Assembly: GCA_030159075.1 (NCBI GenBank) | Contig: BROG01000535.1 | Location: 45,001 to 109,000 of the forward strand | Origin: Atrina japonica | Taxonomy: Eukaryota > Mollusca > Bivalvia > Pterioida > Pinnidae | DNA length: 64,000 nucleotides | Direction of reading: 5' to 3' | In this document: positions 23,963-35,380 of the stretch, piece by piece | How positions within the stretch are numbered: the stretch's first letter is position 1 | How the letters are laid out: each line of letters begins with the position of its first letter | Program-made: the position numbers and the translations under genes | The notes under the pieces: model-generated | Told to the model about the DNA's origin: nothing | What the model saw: the letters and a program-made list of their open reading frames with translations, nothing else | Database searches by the model: none

Positions 23963-25156
23963 ATGGGATGCAGTGGAATTAAGTTATTGCAGATCTTCAT
24001 ATTCTTCGTATCAAATTTCTCGGCAGGAATCGGAACCGATTCCAAAGAAATACTGAATTTGCTTATATTCGGAGGAAACGGATTCATGGGTGCTACGTTC
24101 TCCGAAAAAGTTCTCGAATTAGATGCCAAAGTAACTATACTGAACAGAGGAAATTGGTACTGGGATTCTGGCGTGAGTGTGAAACCATTCGTACGACATT
24201 TGAAATGTGATAGGTTTGAGTCATTACAGAGGTGTTCCGATGTGCAATTGCTCCTGGAAGAGAACAAGGACATTTTCTTTGATGCAGTAATCGATTTCAG
24301 TGCTTATCACCCTGGTGCAGTGACGGATGCATTGGACGTTTTACGGGGAAGAATCGGAAAATATATTTTCATCAGTTCTGATTCAGTATACGAAGTCTGT
24401 TCAAAAACACATTCGGAGCCTTCTAGGGAATCCGACGCTGTTCGACCAGATTCTGCAGAGGAACGGAAGAAACTGACCGAAGAAGATGATTATGGGCATA
24501 GAAAATTAGCCTGTGAGGAAGTTCTAATTAATCAAAGAGCGCAAGGCGGGATTCCATTCTTATCACTGCGCATACCCGATGTAATAGGACCACGTGACAA
24601 TACTTATAGATGGTGGATTTATCAAATGTGGATAAAACTTTACAAATTTCTCGACAGAGATGTATCTGTGCCAGACCGTCTCAAGACACAGCCAATTAGT
24701 CTTGTTTATTCAAATGATGTCGCTGATATTATAATTAAAATTTTGAATAGCGATCTAAGCATATATGACCAATCGTATAATCTAGCATTCGTGGAGACGC
24801 CTACTTTGGATGAATTGCTTAAATTAATACAGGAAAATATAGGTACTACGTCACCGGACATACAATTTATCCAGGATCCCGATGCCATTTACTTGTTCCC
24901 GTCTGTACGCCTCGGTCCAATCGATATATCACATGCTGTAATGAATTTGAATTGGCAACCGACCTCGTTGAGAAAAGCAGTGACTGAAACAGTAAGGTTT
25001 TACGAAATAGCAATACAGGAACCAATGTTTGAGCGGGAAAGGGGAGACGTAATCAGGAAACTACAAACCCACTTCACTTCGGACCCAAAAAGTGTGATAC
25101 GCGGGTTAGAAAAGGAATACGGTTTTCCGTATTCTCAAACAAGAGAAGAGCTCTAA
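23963..25156 (+). CDS. Extended short-chain dehydrogenase/epimerase-like protein, intronless
   Basis: The protein has 397 residues if translation starts at the ATG at 23963; the frame is also open upstream to a GTG at 23939, which I do not use. Residues 6-21 form a hydrophobic stretch after a lysine, consistent with a signal peptide or membrane anchor. GGNGFMG (37-43) is the dinucleotide-binding loop of the NAD-dependent epimerase/dehydratase family. FISSDSVY (136-143) supplies the serine region, and YGHRK (177-181) is the active-site YxxxK. The rest continues through the substrate region (LRIPDVIGPRDN, then SLVYSNDVADIIIKIL), so the domain appears complete and probably active. The substrate cannot be told. 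There are no introns, unlike the other genes here, so it is either a retrogene or a gene from another source. AATAAA-type signals occur near 25405 and 25668. Confidence 0.85.
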   Translation: MGCSGIKLLQIFIFFVSNFSAGIGTDSKEILNLLIFGGNGFMGATFSEKVLELDAKVTILNRGNWYWDSGVSVKPFVRHLKCDRFESLQRCSDVQLLLEENKDIFFDAVIDFSAYHPGAVTDALDVLRGRIGKYIFISSDSVYEVCSKTHSEPSRESDAVRPDSAEERKKLTEEDDYGHRKLACEEVLINQRAQGGIPFLSLRIPDVIGPRDNTYRWWIYQMWIKLYKFLDRDVSVPDRLKTQPISLVYSNDVADIIIKILNSDLSIYDQSYNLAFVETPTLDELLKLIQENIGTTSPDIQFIQDPDAIYLFPSVRLGPIDISHAVMNLNWQPTSLRKAVTETVRFYEIAIQEPMFERERGDVIRKLQTHFTSDPKSVIRGLEKEYGFPYSQTREEL

Positions 25157-26027
25157 AAACTGCATTATACATGTAGTTTCGAACTAGTGTGGCGGTTTTC
25201 CAGACCTTTTTGGAAATACGAAATTGAGATGAATGCACTTAAACCGTAAAGCAAACTTTAGGCAGAACAAAAGCAAGAGGTCGCAGATGAGACTATACAT
25301 AAATATTTTACATAGTTGTGTGGCAGAAACATACGTGTGTTCTGAGGGCGTAGCCCGAGGAGTTGTTTAACCCACTTTTAGCACGGCGAATGTCAGACCT
25401 TACAAAAATAAATAATTGAATAAATGGCAGTCTTTACTAGGAGTTATTGCCATTTTGTGATAGAAATAAAGCAAATGTCCTGTGCTCAACATAAAAAGTT
25501 TCGACGAACCCGTGACCTTGACAACCGTACTCAGGGTGTGATATATGATTCTTTTAACATTGGAAACTCCTGTGACTTTATATGGCAGTTCACTGCAATG
25601 CATTTTGACTAACAGTTCATATTTCATTAATAATTGAATTCATTTAATATGATTTAATGTTTTTATTTCAATAAATTGTTTTGTATCGAAAGTATTTCTT
25701 GGATAACCTTTACATTGATCTAAACCATTTCAAAACAGTTGCCAGTCAAAGTTAGCTCATGTTAATTAAGTATATTCGGCAGCTCATTCATGATTCAAGA
25801 TTCTGTTTTTTCTTTTACCTGTAAGTAAAATGGTATTGAATAGAAGAAGAAAGAGTTATACAATATGTACAACATTTGTGGAGTTCATATACAACATTAT
25901 GTTAGAATTAGTGATACTCACTGTAAACAGACTAGAGAGTGATGTTTTGTTTGTGTTGACGAAAAAATCGAAGGTTTGGGGATTTATTACAAATTACGTT
26001 GGTTCTGTGTTTGTTAAAACATGCACA
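25157..26027. other. 3' flank of the SDR gene, no further gene
   Basis: AT-rich 3' region with candidate polyadenylation signals. No further coding region is supported. Confidence 0.45.
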
Positions 26028-26178
26028 TCGACGCAATTTGTAATGACTTTTAAAAAATCCATCGTAGTGGGTACAAATCCATCTTTTTTCATAAAATTGG
26101 CCATATTGCGTCTTGACACGGTCATCTCTAACGTTACCCCTAAATTTGTAATGAATGAATTACAAATTGCGTCGTTAT
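26028..26178. repeat. Short inverted repeat with CGACGCAATTTGTAAT ends
   Basis: ATCGACGCAATTTGTAATGA at the left is matched inversely by TGAATTACAAATTGCGTCGT at the right, about 110 bases apart. ATTACAAATT also occurs at about 25988 and 26177. It is a likely small MITE. The frame at 25830-26270 that spans it is not called a gene. Confidence 0.55.
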
Positions 26179-26605
26179 TACAAATTGCGTGGAGACAATG
26201 CTCTTATATACATTGTGATTTACCAAGTGTATACAAGTATCTGACATTTTATTCTCATCCGAGACGATAACTTTACACCAATAATTTAACAAATGTACAG
26301 AGGATATGCTCCCATTTCGCCATAAATCATATAATTTGGCGTTGAATGCTACAAAGAAAGCAAATGTATGTATTTGCAAAATTTTCTAAGCTTTCAGAAT
26401 TACTAACACCCCACACTTCAAAACCACATTACAATATTGGTTTTATTATTTTATAGATATCAGATTGGCAATTAAGAGACAATTTATTTATATATCTACC
26501 TTTCTACAAGACTTCATACGTAGCTTACGATGTTTCTTTCGTTGAATTACAATGGTATCATTAGTCGATTCATTTCATTCCATCTAACGGAAAGGTTTGC
26601 TTATA

Positions 26606-26754
26606 TACAGTAATACCTGAGGGACCAGAAAATATTGGCCTTTATGTACAGGTCACCCTTATACACAGCTTTAATTGAAGTATGCAGTCAAAATGGCCTT
26701 TATAGGCAGACAATCCTTATATAGAGATAACCGCTATAGCAGGTTTTACTGTAA
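26606..26754. mobile_element. MITE family D, copy 1 (TACAGTAAAACCTG ends)
   Basis: The left end TACAGTAATACCTG and right end CAGGTTTTACTGTA form a near-perfect inverted repeat about 150 bases apart. Between the ends lie CTTTATGTACAGGT and CCTTATATAGAGATAACCGC. The same layout occurs at 57028-57216. TA flanks would fit a Tc1/mariner-type mechanism. No protein is encoded. Confidence 0.75.
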
Positions 26755-26847
26755 TTATCGTCTTCAGCGTAAATCGTGCAACAGCAGTGATGTGATTCAG
26801 TTAAAATTGATGCAGATTGTCATTATGTATGTGTACTGTGGCAATGT

Positions 26848-27143
26848 GAGCCGGCCTGGCTCAGTCGGTAGCGCGCTCGACTCTGGATCGTGAGGTCGTG
26901 AGTTCGAGTCCCGCCGGCGACAGGTTGGTTTCCTGTCTTTCGGATGAGACAGTAATAACTGGAGGTCCCAAATGTTGGTCACAGTAGGTGTCGAATGTTC
27001 ACGTTAAAGAACCCATCACTGCTCAATGCCCCGTAAGTGCCGAGCACAGGCCAAAATTTGAAGCCCTTCACCGGCATTTGGTGACGTCTCCGTATGAGTG
27101 AAATATTCTTCAGTGGGACGTTAAACAACAATAAACAAAACAA
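26848..27143 (+). mobile_element. tRNA-derived SINE, copy 2, with 14 bp target duplication
   Basis: This is the best-preserved copy on the plus strand. The tRNA-like head (about 26850-26921) starts GCCGGCCTGGCTCAGTCGG (A box) and contains GTGAGTTCGAGTCCCGCCGG (B box). The body is CATTTGGTGACGTCTCCGTA, then TGAGTGAAATATTCTTC and AGTGGGACGTTAAAC, ending in an ACAAAACAA tail. TACTGTGGCAATGT before and TACTGTGGCCATGT after the element form a 14 bp target duplication with one mismatch, showing LINE-assisted insertion. Confidence 0.92.
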
Positions 27144-27486
27144 TACTGTGGCCATGTATCAACTACCTTTATATCTAACAGACTTCAACACTAATTTGCC
27201 TTGCTGTCAACTTATTAAAATTATATCAGCACTATATCATAAATATTTTCAATCTTTATTACTAATTTTCCGATAGTTATGTAATACAATGATTTTCAGA
27301 AATGCAATGTGAAACTGAAATGTTATTTATCGTACATACCATTCATCACCAGTGTCGGTTTATGAATATTTGATGGTGCGCTCTGCTAAGCTAAGCGGAT
27401 GCCTTCTGTGAAAAGAAAGATAACTCTTCCAAAGGTCAATAGTAGCATTCCACATACTAATATTTTGACTGTATGCAGTAAAATCC
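27144..27486. other. Intergenic, nothing recognised
   Basis: AT-rich stretch with no supported gene or repeat, apart from the SINE target duplication at its left edge. Confidence 0.4.
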
Positions 27487-28565
27487 ATATAACTTGCCTG
27501 GTTAGAGTCTTGTGAACCCTTAGTGACCTGGACGAGTTTAAATCACATTCCGGGTACGATTTTGTAATTTTCTGGACGTTATCGTAATTTTTGACATTTT
27601 CTTTAGAAGACTACTCCTAACCGATGAACATAAAGAAAAATTAAAAATCGATGTATAATTGGTGTTATTAGGCTGATTCCGTAGGAATTCTTCAATTTAC
27701 CCAGGTGTACGAAACATGCAAATTTCGCCCTAGTTATTGAAGAGCACAACACATGACCGCCGACACGTGATCCGCAATTCAAAAGCAATATGACGAGCAA
27801 AACAAAAACATCTAGAATTGTTTTGAGAAAAACGCGGAAAAAGCGCAGTATGCAAAGGAGCATAAAACGATTACAATTAGGACAGAACACAACAAATGGA
27901 GAACTCTAAGGTCGGAGCTGAATTTGAAATCTGATGAGAAATTGAAAACTCATCGTACTCCATCACTGGTAAGTGTGTCGACGTCATTGATACTTTCACA
28001 TGGTCATCCACATTTTGAAAATATAATTATTGCTACGACAGTCGCCTAATTGCATCGAAACACTTGATTCTGATAGCCTGTATAACATTATCAGCTTGTT
28101 GATATGTAAGAAGTGCATAATTCAGTGAGTAAAGATACTTTTTACTTGCAGATATGTTGCTGTCGGAACATGCCATGTGAAGAGTTTGTTTTGATTTTCG
28201 GTAAGAGTTTTTATAAATAGATCAATGTGCCGGGTGTTTCCCCACGATTAATCAACTAATTAGTTTGAATAGCACTTTAAAAATACGACGAAAGTTCATG
28301 CGAATACGTAGTAAGTGCGTACAGAAAAGTTTATTTATGAACATTACTCCCCGGAAAGTGGCTGCAAATTTTAGGTAATAAAGAATAACATTAAAAATTA
28401 CACTGACTAGAGTAATTCGTTTCTGCTTGTCACCATGCATAAGAGTTTATCCAGTAAGTGATAAATCGTTTTTCTCGTGCAGCTTGTCGTAACCGAAAAA
28501 TGAGTAGAATCATCTGTTTGATCACCAAAAGGTTACTTCGCCATCTTATGTGAATCGGACAATTA
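27487..28565 (+). repeat. Dispersed repeat family B, copy B1, split by an insertion
   Basis: The left part (27487-27543: AGTAAAATCCATATAACTTG, then GAGTCTTGTGAACCC, GACCTGGACGAGTTTAAAT) and the right part (28366-28565: TTTTAGGTAATAAAGAATAA, then CACTGACTAGAGTAATTCG, GAGTAGAATCAT, CATCTTATGTGAATCGGACA) together match the unbroken copy at 35381-35630. In that copy GAGTTTAAAT runs straight into TTTAGGTAGC. About 820 bases therefore separate the halves here. Confidence 0.8.
27544..28365. mobile_element. Putative insertion inside repeat copy B1
   Basis: It interrupts a family B repeat that is continuous elsewhere. Its ends are weakly inverse: CACATTCCGGGT at the left and CCCCGGAAAGTG at the right, the latter a few bases inside the edge. 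AAAT at 27540 and again at 28366 could be a 4 bp target duplication. No transposase frame is seen. The boundaries are approximate. Confidence 0.5.
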
Positions 28566-28595
28566 CTGATATCCAAAATGAAAATTACCTTACAT

Positions 28596-28625
28596 CAGCG
28601 ATATATCTAGCTTTATATATCGCTG
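28596..28625. repeat. Palindrome CAGCGATATAT...ATATATCGCTG
   Basis: A 30-base near-perfect palindrome related to the one at 11686-11716. Confidence 0.7.
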
Positions 28626-28744
28626 TTTACATAAAGAATTCGTTTATAAGGTAAGTAAATAAGATTAAAGGGGCATTAGATGTGTTTTGGTTTTTTGTTG
28701 TTTTTTTTTCAAAAAAAAAAAAATCTTTCCTTTTTATTACTTAT

Positions 28745-28864
28745 ATCATGTTCCCACTTTTTGATTTACCAGGGCTTTTACCAAAAAGTGGTAACTTGAT
28801 AATTAATTATCATGTTCCCACTTTTTGGTAAAACCCCTGGTAAATCAAAAAGTGGGAACATGAT
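28745..28864. repeat. 120 bp near-perfect hairpin
   Basis: ATCATGTTCCCACTTTTTGA, TTTACCAGGGCTTTTACC, AAAAAGTGG on the left are matched inversely by CCCACTTTTTGG, TAAAACCCCTGGTAAATC, AAAAAGTGGGAACATGAT on the right. Internally it also contains CATGTTCCCACTTTTTG in direct repeat. There is no coding content. It abuts the MITE starting at 28868. Confidence 0.85.
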
Positions 28865-28867
28865 CCT

Positions 28868-29151
28868 TATAGTCTGTCCCAGAGTAGGTCATGAATTTCA
28901 AAATGAATTTGTAAAGCAACCAATCGTCAAAATAAAAATATTTTACTGATGTAATTAAACAAAAAAAAGGTTTATCTTGTATCACTTCTACATACTTTTT
29001 TCTTTGTTTGGTCGGTTCAGTTTTTGAAAATACTCTTCCTACGGGAATCTCCGTGTTATCCATGCAATGTCAAATAATTGGGTCATGTGAGTAATCATTA
29101 ATATTCTAGCGCCTCTCGTGACAAGAGTTTTATGAAGGGGAATAACTCCCA

Positions 29152-29188
<37 letters not shown>

Positions 29189-29314
29189 TAGATAGATAGA
29201 TAATTAATGGAGTATGTATAGGATACCGCTACCTTAAATTTAAGTGGTAGGTATCAACCATTTTACTTTAATCAGCCAAAACCAGCGGACAAAAATTACT
29301 TGGGACAGACTATA
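28868..29314. mobile_element. 447 bp MITE with TATAGTCTGTCCCA ends
   Basis: The ends are an exact 14 bp inverted repeat, TATAGTCTGTCCCA at 28868-28881 and TGGGACAGACTATA at 29301-29314. The terminal TA at each side fits a TA target duplication. The interior holds AT-rich sequence, a short TA/GA/GATA microsatellite (29151-29202) and an unrelated minus-strand frame of 72 codons that I do not call. It is non-autonomous. Confidence 0.7.
29151..29202. repeat. (TA)n(GA)n(GATA)n compound microsatellite
   Basis: Runs of TA, then GA, then GATA units lie next to one another. Confidence 0.95.
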
Positions 29315-29358
29315 GATTGATGTAGGCTTACAAGAAACAGATACGATTCTTAAATTCC

Positions 29359-29360
<2 letters not shown>

Positions 29361-29392
<32 letters not shown>
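29361..29392. repeat. Poly-T tract of 32 bases
   Basis: A pure run of T, just before family A copy A3. It may be the remains of a poly(A) tail of an inverted retroelement. Confidence 0.9.
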
Positions 29393-29393
<1 letters not shown>

Positions 29394-29404
29394 TGAAAAT
29401 TATT

Positions 29405-29625
29405 CACATGCAATTGATTTTATTCAATTTTATTATTTGTATATACATACCACACTTGACCTCACCTTATTTTCACAAAATATAAAGGATTATAATATTT
29501 TTTATGCCTGTGTATAGCTCTTATTTGTTATTGTACATTAACTACAAGCAGTAAAATAGAAAAAAAAAATAGAAATATTTTGTTTTCGTAAACATAGCTA
29601 ATGCGCATTAATATTTTTAGATTAC
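29405..29625 (+). repeat. Dispersed repeat family A, copy A3
   Basis: TTATTATTTGTATATACATA, then CTTATTTTCACAAAATATAA, TTTTATGCCTGTGTATAGCT, CTTATTTGTTATTGTACATT and GTAAACATAGCTAATGC match, in order, copies at 17991-18165 and 38146-38345. Confidence 0.8.
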
Positions 29626-30354
29626 TAAAATGAAGATTTGTGAATTTCAGTCTTTTAACTCTGAAATTTCACTTATTTATAACTCTGAACGCTATGGTTG
29701 TGATTTTTCTCCCATTTATTTCAGTAAACTTGGTTAAGAAAATATCTTACAGTCCTGGCCCATATAGGTTTGGAAGACTGCCAGTATTTAAAATCTAGTA
29801 CATTTGCTCTATTTGAATACTGAATACATTTATATTGATCGAATTAGATAATTCTTGGTAATGCAGGTATTGTCACGTGATGTTTATTTCTGCGAATGCT
29901 ATTATATAGGTATACGGTAAGGTAAATATACAACATTTTTGTTGAACTTTGTTACAAGTATTTGTTAAACGAAATTGCAATATTTGTTATGCCTGCTTAT
30001 GTTTGTATATTCATATTAACATATAATCATCAGAATATTTTGACATATCGTGAGCTGTACCCTGTTAAAGATGAAATTGATGTGATTTTGTTTTACTTCC
30101 TCTTTCCAATTCCGGATTTCCTCTGTGCAAAATAAGCTGCACCTTTTCCGTCCCGATAATGTTTTTACGGGAAAAAGTGTATAGTAAAAAAGTTTATTCT
30201 ATCGTTATTTTTCAATACTTGTACCGGTCAAATGATTGTATTTCTGTATTGATATTTTGATTTGAGAAAATCTCAAGGATTCATGCTTAGATCTATTATC
30301 CAATTTTCTTGCCCTGGGAAAAAATCTACACCTTGATCCAAGATTTTCTAACTC
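29626..30354. other. Intergenic, nothing recognised
   Basis: No gene or repeat could be supported in this AT-rich stretch. Confidence 0.4.
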
Positions 30355-30945
30355 TGTAGTATGACAAATGATTGATCATATTCCGGACACCTGACCAATA
30401 ACTGATCATATTCCGAACACCTGACCAATGATTAATCATATTGCGGACACGTAACCAATGATTGATCAAATTGCGGACATCTGATCAATGACTTATCATA
30501 TCCCGGACACCTGACCAATGACTGATCATATTCCGCACACCTGACTAATGATTGATCATATTCCGGACACATAACAAATGATTGATCAAATCCAGGACAT
30601 TCGACCAATGACTTATCATATTCCGGACAGCAGACCAATGATTGTTCATATTCCGGACATCTGACCAATTACTGATCATATTCCGTACACCTGACCAATT
30701 TCTGATCATATTCCGGGCACCTGACCAATTACTGATCATACTCCGGAACCTGGCCAATTACTGATCATACTCCGGAACCTGGCCAATGACTGGTCACATT
30801 CCGGACACATGACCAATGATTGATCAAAGTCTGGATATCTGACAAATGATTGATAATATTCCGGACACCTGACAAACAATTGACCATATTCCGGATACCT
30901 AAAAATGATTGATCATATTCCGGACACGTGACCAATTACACCTTT
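30355..30945. repeat. 30 bp minisatellite, about 20 copies
   Basis: The unit ATGATTGATCATATTCCGGA + CACCTGACCA repeats about 20 times with one to four changes per copy. Because the period is a multiple of three, the minus strand stays open and translates to a 10-residue repeat (SLVRCPEYDQ). I treat this as a by-product: there is no start context, splice site or domain. Confidence 0.93.
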
Positions 30946-31547
30946 ACAAACTACAAAACTAATTACTGTATAATTTTTTTTTCTTTTCAAAATTTGACTA
31001 CCATATAGTGCATTGAACCTGTGGTATGTTTGCTTGCTTTGGTTTGACATTATAAAGTGTTTTACTTACTATAATGATGAACAAACTTACACTTTTAATA
31101 TTTATTTCCCTTACATTTTTATACAGTTCTTTTCTGAAGAGAAACTGATATCAATATTGTTTGTGAAGTTAATTGACATATGTAACTATACCCTTTCACT
31201 AGGACTAATGTAAATATAAAATGTAGTTGTGTATATAAATATAATCAGTGAAACCACGTCCATACGATCATCGGCGAAAAATGGCATCAATGAAATAGAT
31301 ACAAACTAAAAAAAACCTCTAAAGAATTATTAATCAAGTAACTTACTAGAACCTGAAAATATGATATACATACAGGTTTGAAGAAAACAAATCGTTAGGA
31401 TCTGGATTAGGACCGACATTTTCTTACAACTTGAATTATCTATAAATTATACTTATTTGTTAGATATATCCATTCTCTATGAATCCTTCTTCCACCTTTC
31501 TTTTGAAAATCGATTAGCCGTGATATATCGTCTGACCCGTAGAAGTT

Positions 31548-31862
<315 letters not shown>

Positions 31863-31979
31863 GACATTAAATTTTTACAATTTAGCGGATTGAAAACTAT
31901 AACAATCTTTCAATTTGCTGAATTGTAAAAGATTTATGTAACATCTAATATATTCAATTTAATTAAAGATAAGAGAGTA

Positions 31980-34900
31980 ATGGCTGATCCAGTCTTGGTA
32001 GCTGCCATTGATTTTGGCACAACTTTTTCCGGGTACGCTTATTCCTTCCACCAAGATTATAAACGTGATCCTCTTAAAATATCATCTAACAATTGGATCG
32101 CTGGGAGTATGATATCCCTAAAGACTCCATCAACAGTGCTGTTGAACCCCGAGAAGAAATTTGACTCCTTTGGATACGAAGCAGAAGATAAGTTCGCTTC
32201 CCTAGCTGAGACTGGACAACATAAAAGATGGCTGTACTTCCGGCGTTTTAAAATGATCCTGCACAGAAATAAGGTTTGTTTAAAATACAAGTACAGATAT
32301 CAGTTTAAGTACTGTATAACATTTTCGTATTCAAATAAAAATTAGGGTTTTAAATAGAGAATATTAGTTTGTATTATATCATGACAGATTGCGTTTATTT
32401 ACACCCCAGTAATACTGGTAGAAATCTTTCGATTTTTCAATTTAAAGATGTAATGAGTGCGTTGGTGAACCGGAAACCTTGAATTTTAAATAATTAATGA
32501 TTATGGTATTTGGTATGTGAGATTATTTTATCTGTTTAGTTAATATACAAGTACTTTTTGAAGTTTGTATTTCCAGAGTTTGAAACGCACAACAGAGATA
32601 AAAGATGAAAATGGACACATAATGCCGGCTTTGGCAATATTTACAATGGCCATCAAATACCTAAAAGATCATTTATTGAAGACCGTCAATTTGCGAGTGC
32701 ATGGGTTTGACGAGAATATGATAACATGGGTACTGACCGTGCCAGCAATATGGGACGAGGGGGCTAAACAATTCATGCGGTTAGCCGCACAGGAGGTAGG
32801 CAAATGAAAAAAATATTATTAACGGGGTGGCCTCTTAATGAAGGTCTAAAAAAGTGCGCAAATAGTGCATATAAAGAGTAGTTTGATTTTGCAGTATGGA
32901 AACTGAACAGACAGAAAATATTTTGCTGATGAAATGTTGAGACAGCAGTATTCAAAGAAATATTTATAGTACAATGTTTATTGATATGCAATATATAAAA
33001 CGTACAGTCAAACATCGCCATTAAGTCCACCTAAAGAATTGACTCGAAGTGGTTTAATTATCCAAGTACTCTGTTAAGTATTATTCTGGTGCAATCTAAT
33101 ATATATGAAGAGACTTCCAATAGACTAAAAATTACTTAAATGCGGGGTGGTTTTCTAACCAAGGTGATCTGTAGGCGAGGTTTGAATATAATTTCAATTT
33201 GTATATTAATAATTCCATATCTAATTCCAATGAATTCAAATTCGACAATCCATGTCGTTTTTCAAATTATCACTTTCAGATTCATTGGACAAATCAAGAT
33301 CAACCTTTTATTAGTTTCTCCTGTTTGTTTGATTATCTTTTTCTTTTTTTTTTTTCTTTTTTTTGTTGTTGTTGTTGAGCATTTTTAGGGTTTTTTCATT
33401 TTTGTTGTTGTTTCGGGGATATATATTGCTCGGTACGATTTACTTGTATTCCCTATTAACAATTATTTTATATCACTAGGCTGGAATAGGCGAAGATCAG
33501 CTTCTTCTCTCGCTAGAACCGGAAGCGGCTTCAATTTATTGCAACAAATCTCACATAAAGCAATCCATGAATAAAAAGGGCCATTCATCAGCCTTTTGCA
33601 AGGGCACCAAGTATATGGTTCTTGATCTTGGAGGTATGTTTTATTTTCATGTTGATGTTCAGTAGAATGGGAAAAGCAAGGACAAGTCGATTTGTTTGTT
33701 TCTATTGCAAACATAGTATTAAAATTAACTAATGCTCAAGACGATCGTTTTAGTCAATAAGACTTCATCAGTTGAGCTCAGATTGGACGATAGATTTGCT
33801 GAAGGGAAAGTGGTATAATACAAGGCCAAATAATTAATCTAAATGCATAACCAAATCCGTCTAAAAGTAACCACTGTAAAGGATGAATATCTTAGCTTTT
33901 TTAGTATACGATTATCGTAAATTGTATAAAGGCTAAAAGAGATTTTCATTTGAATTAAAACATTGGTATAATAATGATACTGTATTAGTAAGGACCTACA
34001 TTACTAACTGAAACATTTCGTGATCAGTGCTCTCTAAAATTCCTTATTATGCACGCATACTGTATGTACACGACTTTCTCATTTATAGGGGGAACAGCCG
34101 ATATAACAGTGCATGAAATCCAGGGAAATGGAAAACTTCGAGAGATCTCTCAAGCAAACGGTGGCGCTTGGGGTGGGACAAAAGTAGATAACGCATTTTA
34201 TCAATTCTTAGTGAAGCTTTTCGGCAATGATGTACTTACGGAACTGAAGGAAACATCTATGGACGATTACATTTCTATGTTAAGGGACTTCGAAATCAAG
34301 AAAAGAAGCATTAAGTCAGGGATGCCAGAAAGGGTATGTCTAAGACTGCCACTGAAATTGACAGATATTTTTGAAAAACGAAATGAGGAGACACTGCAAC
34401 AGACTCTACCAAATAGTACATTCGCACAAACCGTGCAGGTAAAGGGCGATAAATTACTAGTGCACTCTGAAATATTTAGAAAATTCTTTACTGACAGTAT
34501 TGAAAATATTACAAATTACACCTTGGAAATCCTTGAAAATTGTGATATTGATATAGGAAAGATTCTTCTTGTTGGCGGATTCTCAGAATCCAGTTTGGTA
34601 TATGAAACTTTCAAAAGCATTTTTCCTGAGAAAGAAATTATAAATCCGCAAGACAGTGGTCTTGCAGTTTTGAAAGGAGCTGTATTGTTTGGACATGAAC
34701 AAGATTTAATTTGTTCACGAATTAGTCGTTACACATATGGTTTCGAAGTCTTCGATCCATTTATTCCGGGGGTTCACCCTGAGGTATACAAGGTCGTAAG
34801 ACCGGATGGTAGAGTAATGTGTCGGAATGTATTTGCCAAGTACATCGAAATTGGAAGTGAGGTTCCGGTTGGTCACGAAGTATGCAAATCCTTTACACCA

Positions 34901-35143
34901 AGTGAAGAGGATGCGACAACAGGCATATGCGTGTACACTTCCACATCAAAAAACCCACAATTTACATCCGATCTTTCATGTGATCTGTTGGGAAAAATTG
35001 TTATCAAGAAGCCCAATGGCGGATGGACTGCAAAATCCCAGTTACACGTTTCCATGGAATTCGGAAAAACAGAATTTTCTGTTCACATTCGGGATGACTG
35101 TTTGAACGAGACGTATTCTCGTTCTTATGATTTTCTGAAATGA
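31980..35143 (+). CDS. HSPA12-like Hsp70 family protein, gene 1 (four exons)
   Basis: Four exons, 31980-32273, 32577-32795, 33480-33633 and 34089-35143, join in frame (intron phases 0, 0, 1; all GT/AG) to give 573 residues. AIDFGTTFSGYAYSF near residue 9 is the first phosphate loop of the Hsp70/actin ATPase fold. DLGGGTADITVHE (220-232) is the second, with its codon 223 split by intron 3. VGGFSES (384-390) is the adenosine loop. This matches the HSPA12 branch, which has an Hsp70-type ATPase domain but lacks a typical Hsp70 substrate-binding domain; human HSPA12A is somewhat longer. In bivalves the family is hugely expanded and linked to stress and immune responses, though the client of this protein is unknown. 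No heat-shock element was convincing upstream. The ATG is the first in the open frame, and its downstream context matches gene 2. Confidence 0.93.
32274..34088 (+). other. Introns of HSPA12-like gene 1
   Basis: This span covers introns 1 (32274-32576), 2 (32796-33479) and 3 (33634-34088) together with exons 2 and 3. Intron 2 has a pyrimidine-rich block with TTG repeats (about 33340-33410) before its acceptor. No other feature is seen. Confidence 0.7.
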
Positions 35144-35380
35144 TACAGAGAACCCACCAATTTACATTTCAGTGTGTGAATTTACATTGCGTTTTGAAAA
35201 GAATGTACATGTCCATGCAAGTATGCAACACTAATGCTTGCGTTTTTTACGTTGTGCTATCAGACTAGAATTGTAATCGATCGCCTTTTCATTGCTAGTA
35301 CTTTTTCTTCAAATGTTGAGTAATGATTAAAATGTCTTAAAAATATCTGGATATTACTTTTCATAATGTAACATAAAGTG
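35144..35380. other. 3' flank of HSPA12-like gene 1
   Basis: A short AT-rich stretch between the stop codon and repeat B2. No clear AATAAA is seen. Confidence 0.4.

Noticed and set aside
25830..26270. 146-codon plus frame
   Set aside because: It spans a short inverted repeat, has no domain or splice support, and has biased AT-rich codons.
26850..26921. A possible tRNA gene
   Set aside because: The A and B boxes are followed directly by the SINE body and flanked by a target duplication, so it is the SINE head.
30355..30945. Evenly spaced 30 bp repeats suggesting a CRISPR array
   Set aside because: The whole 30 bp unit repeats in tandem with no unique spacers, and the genome is eukaryotic.
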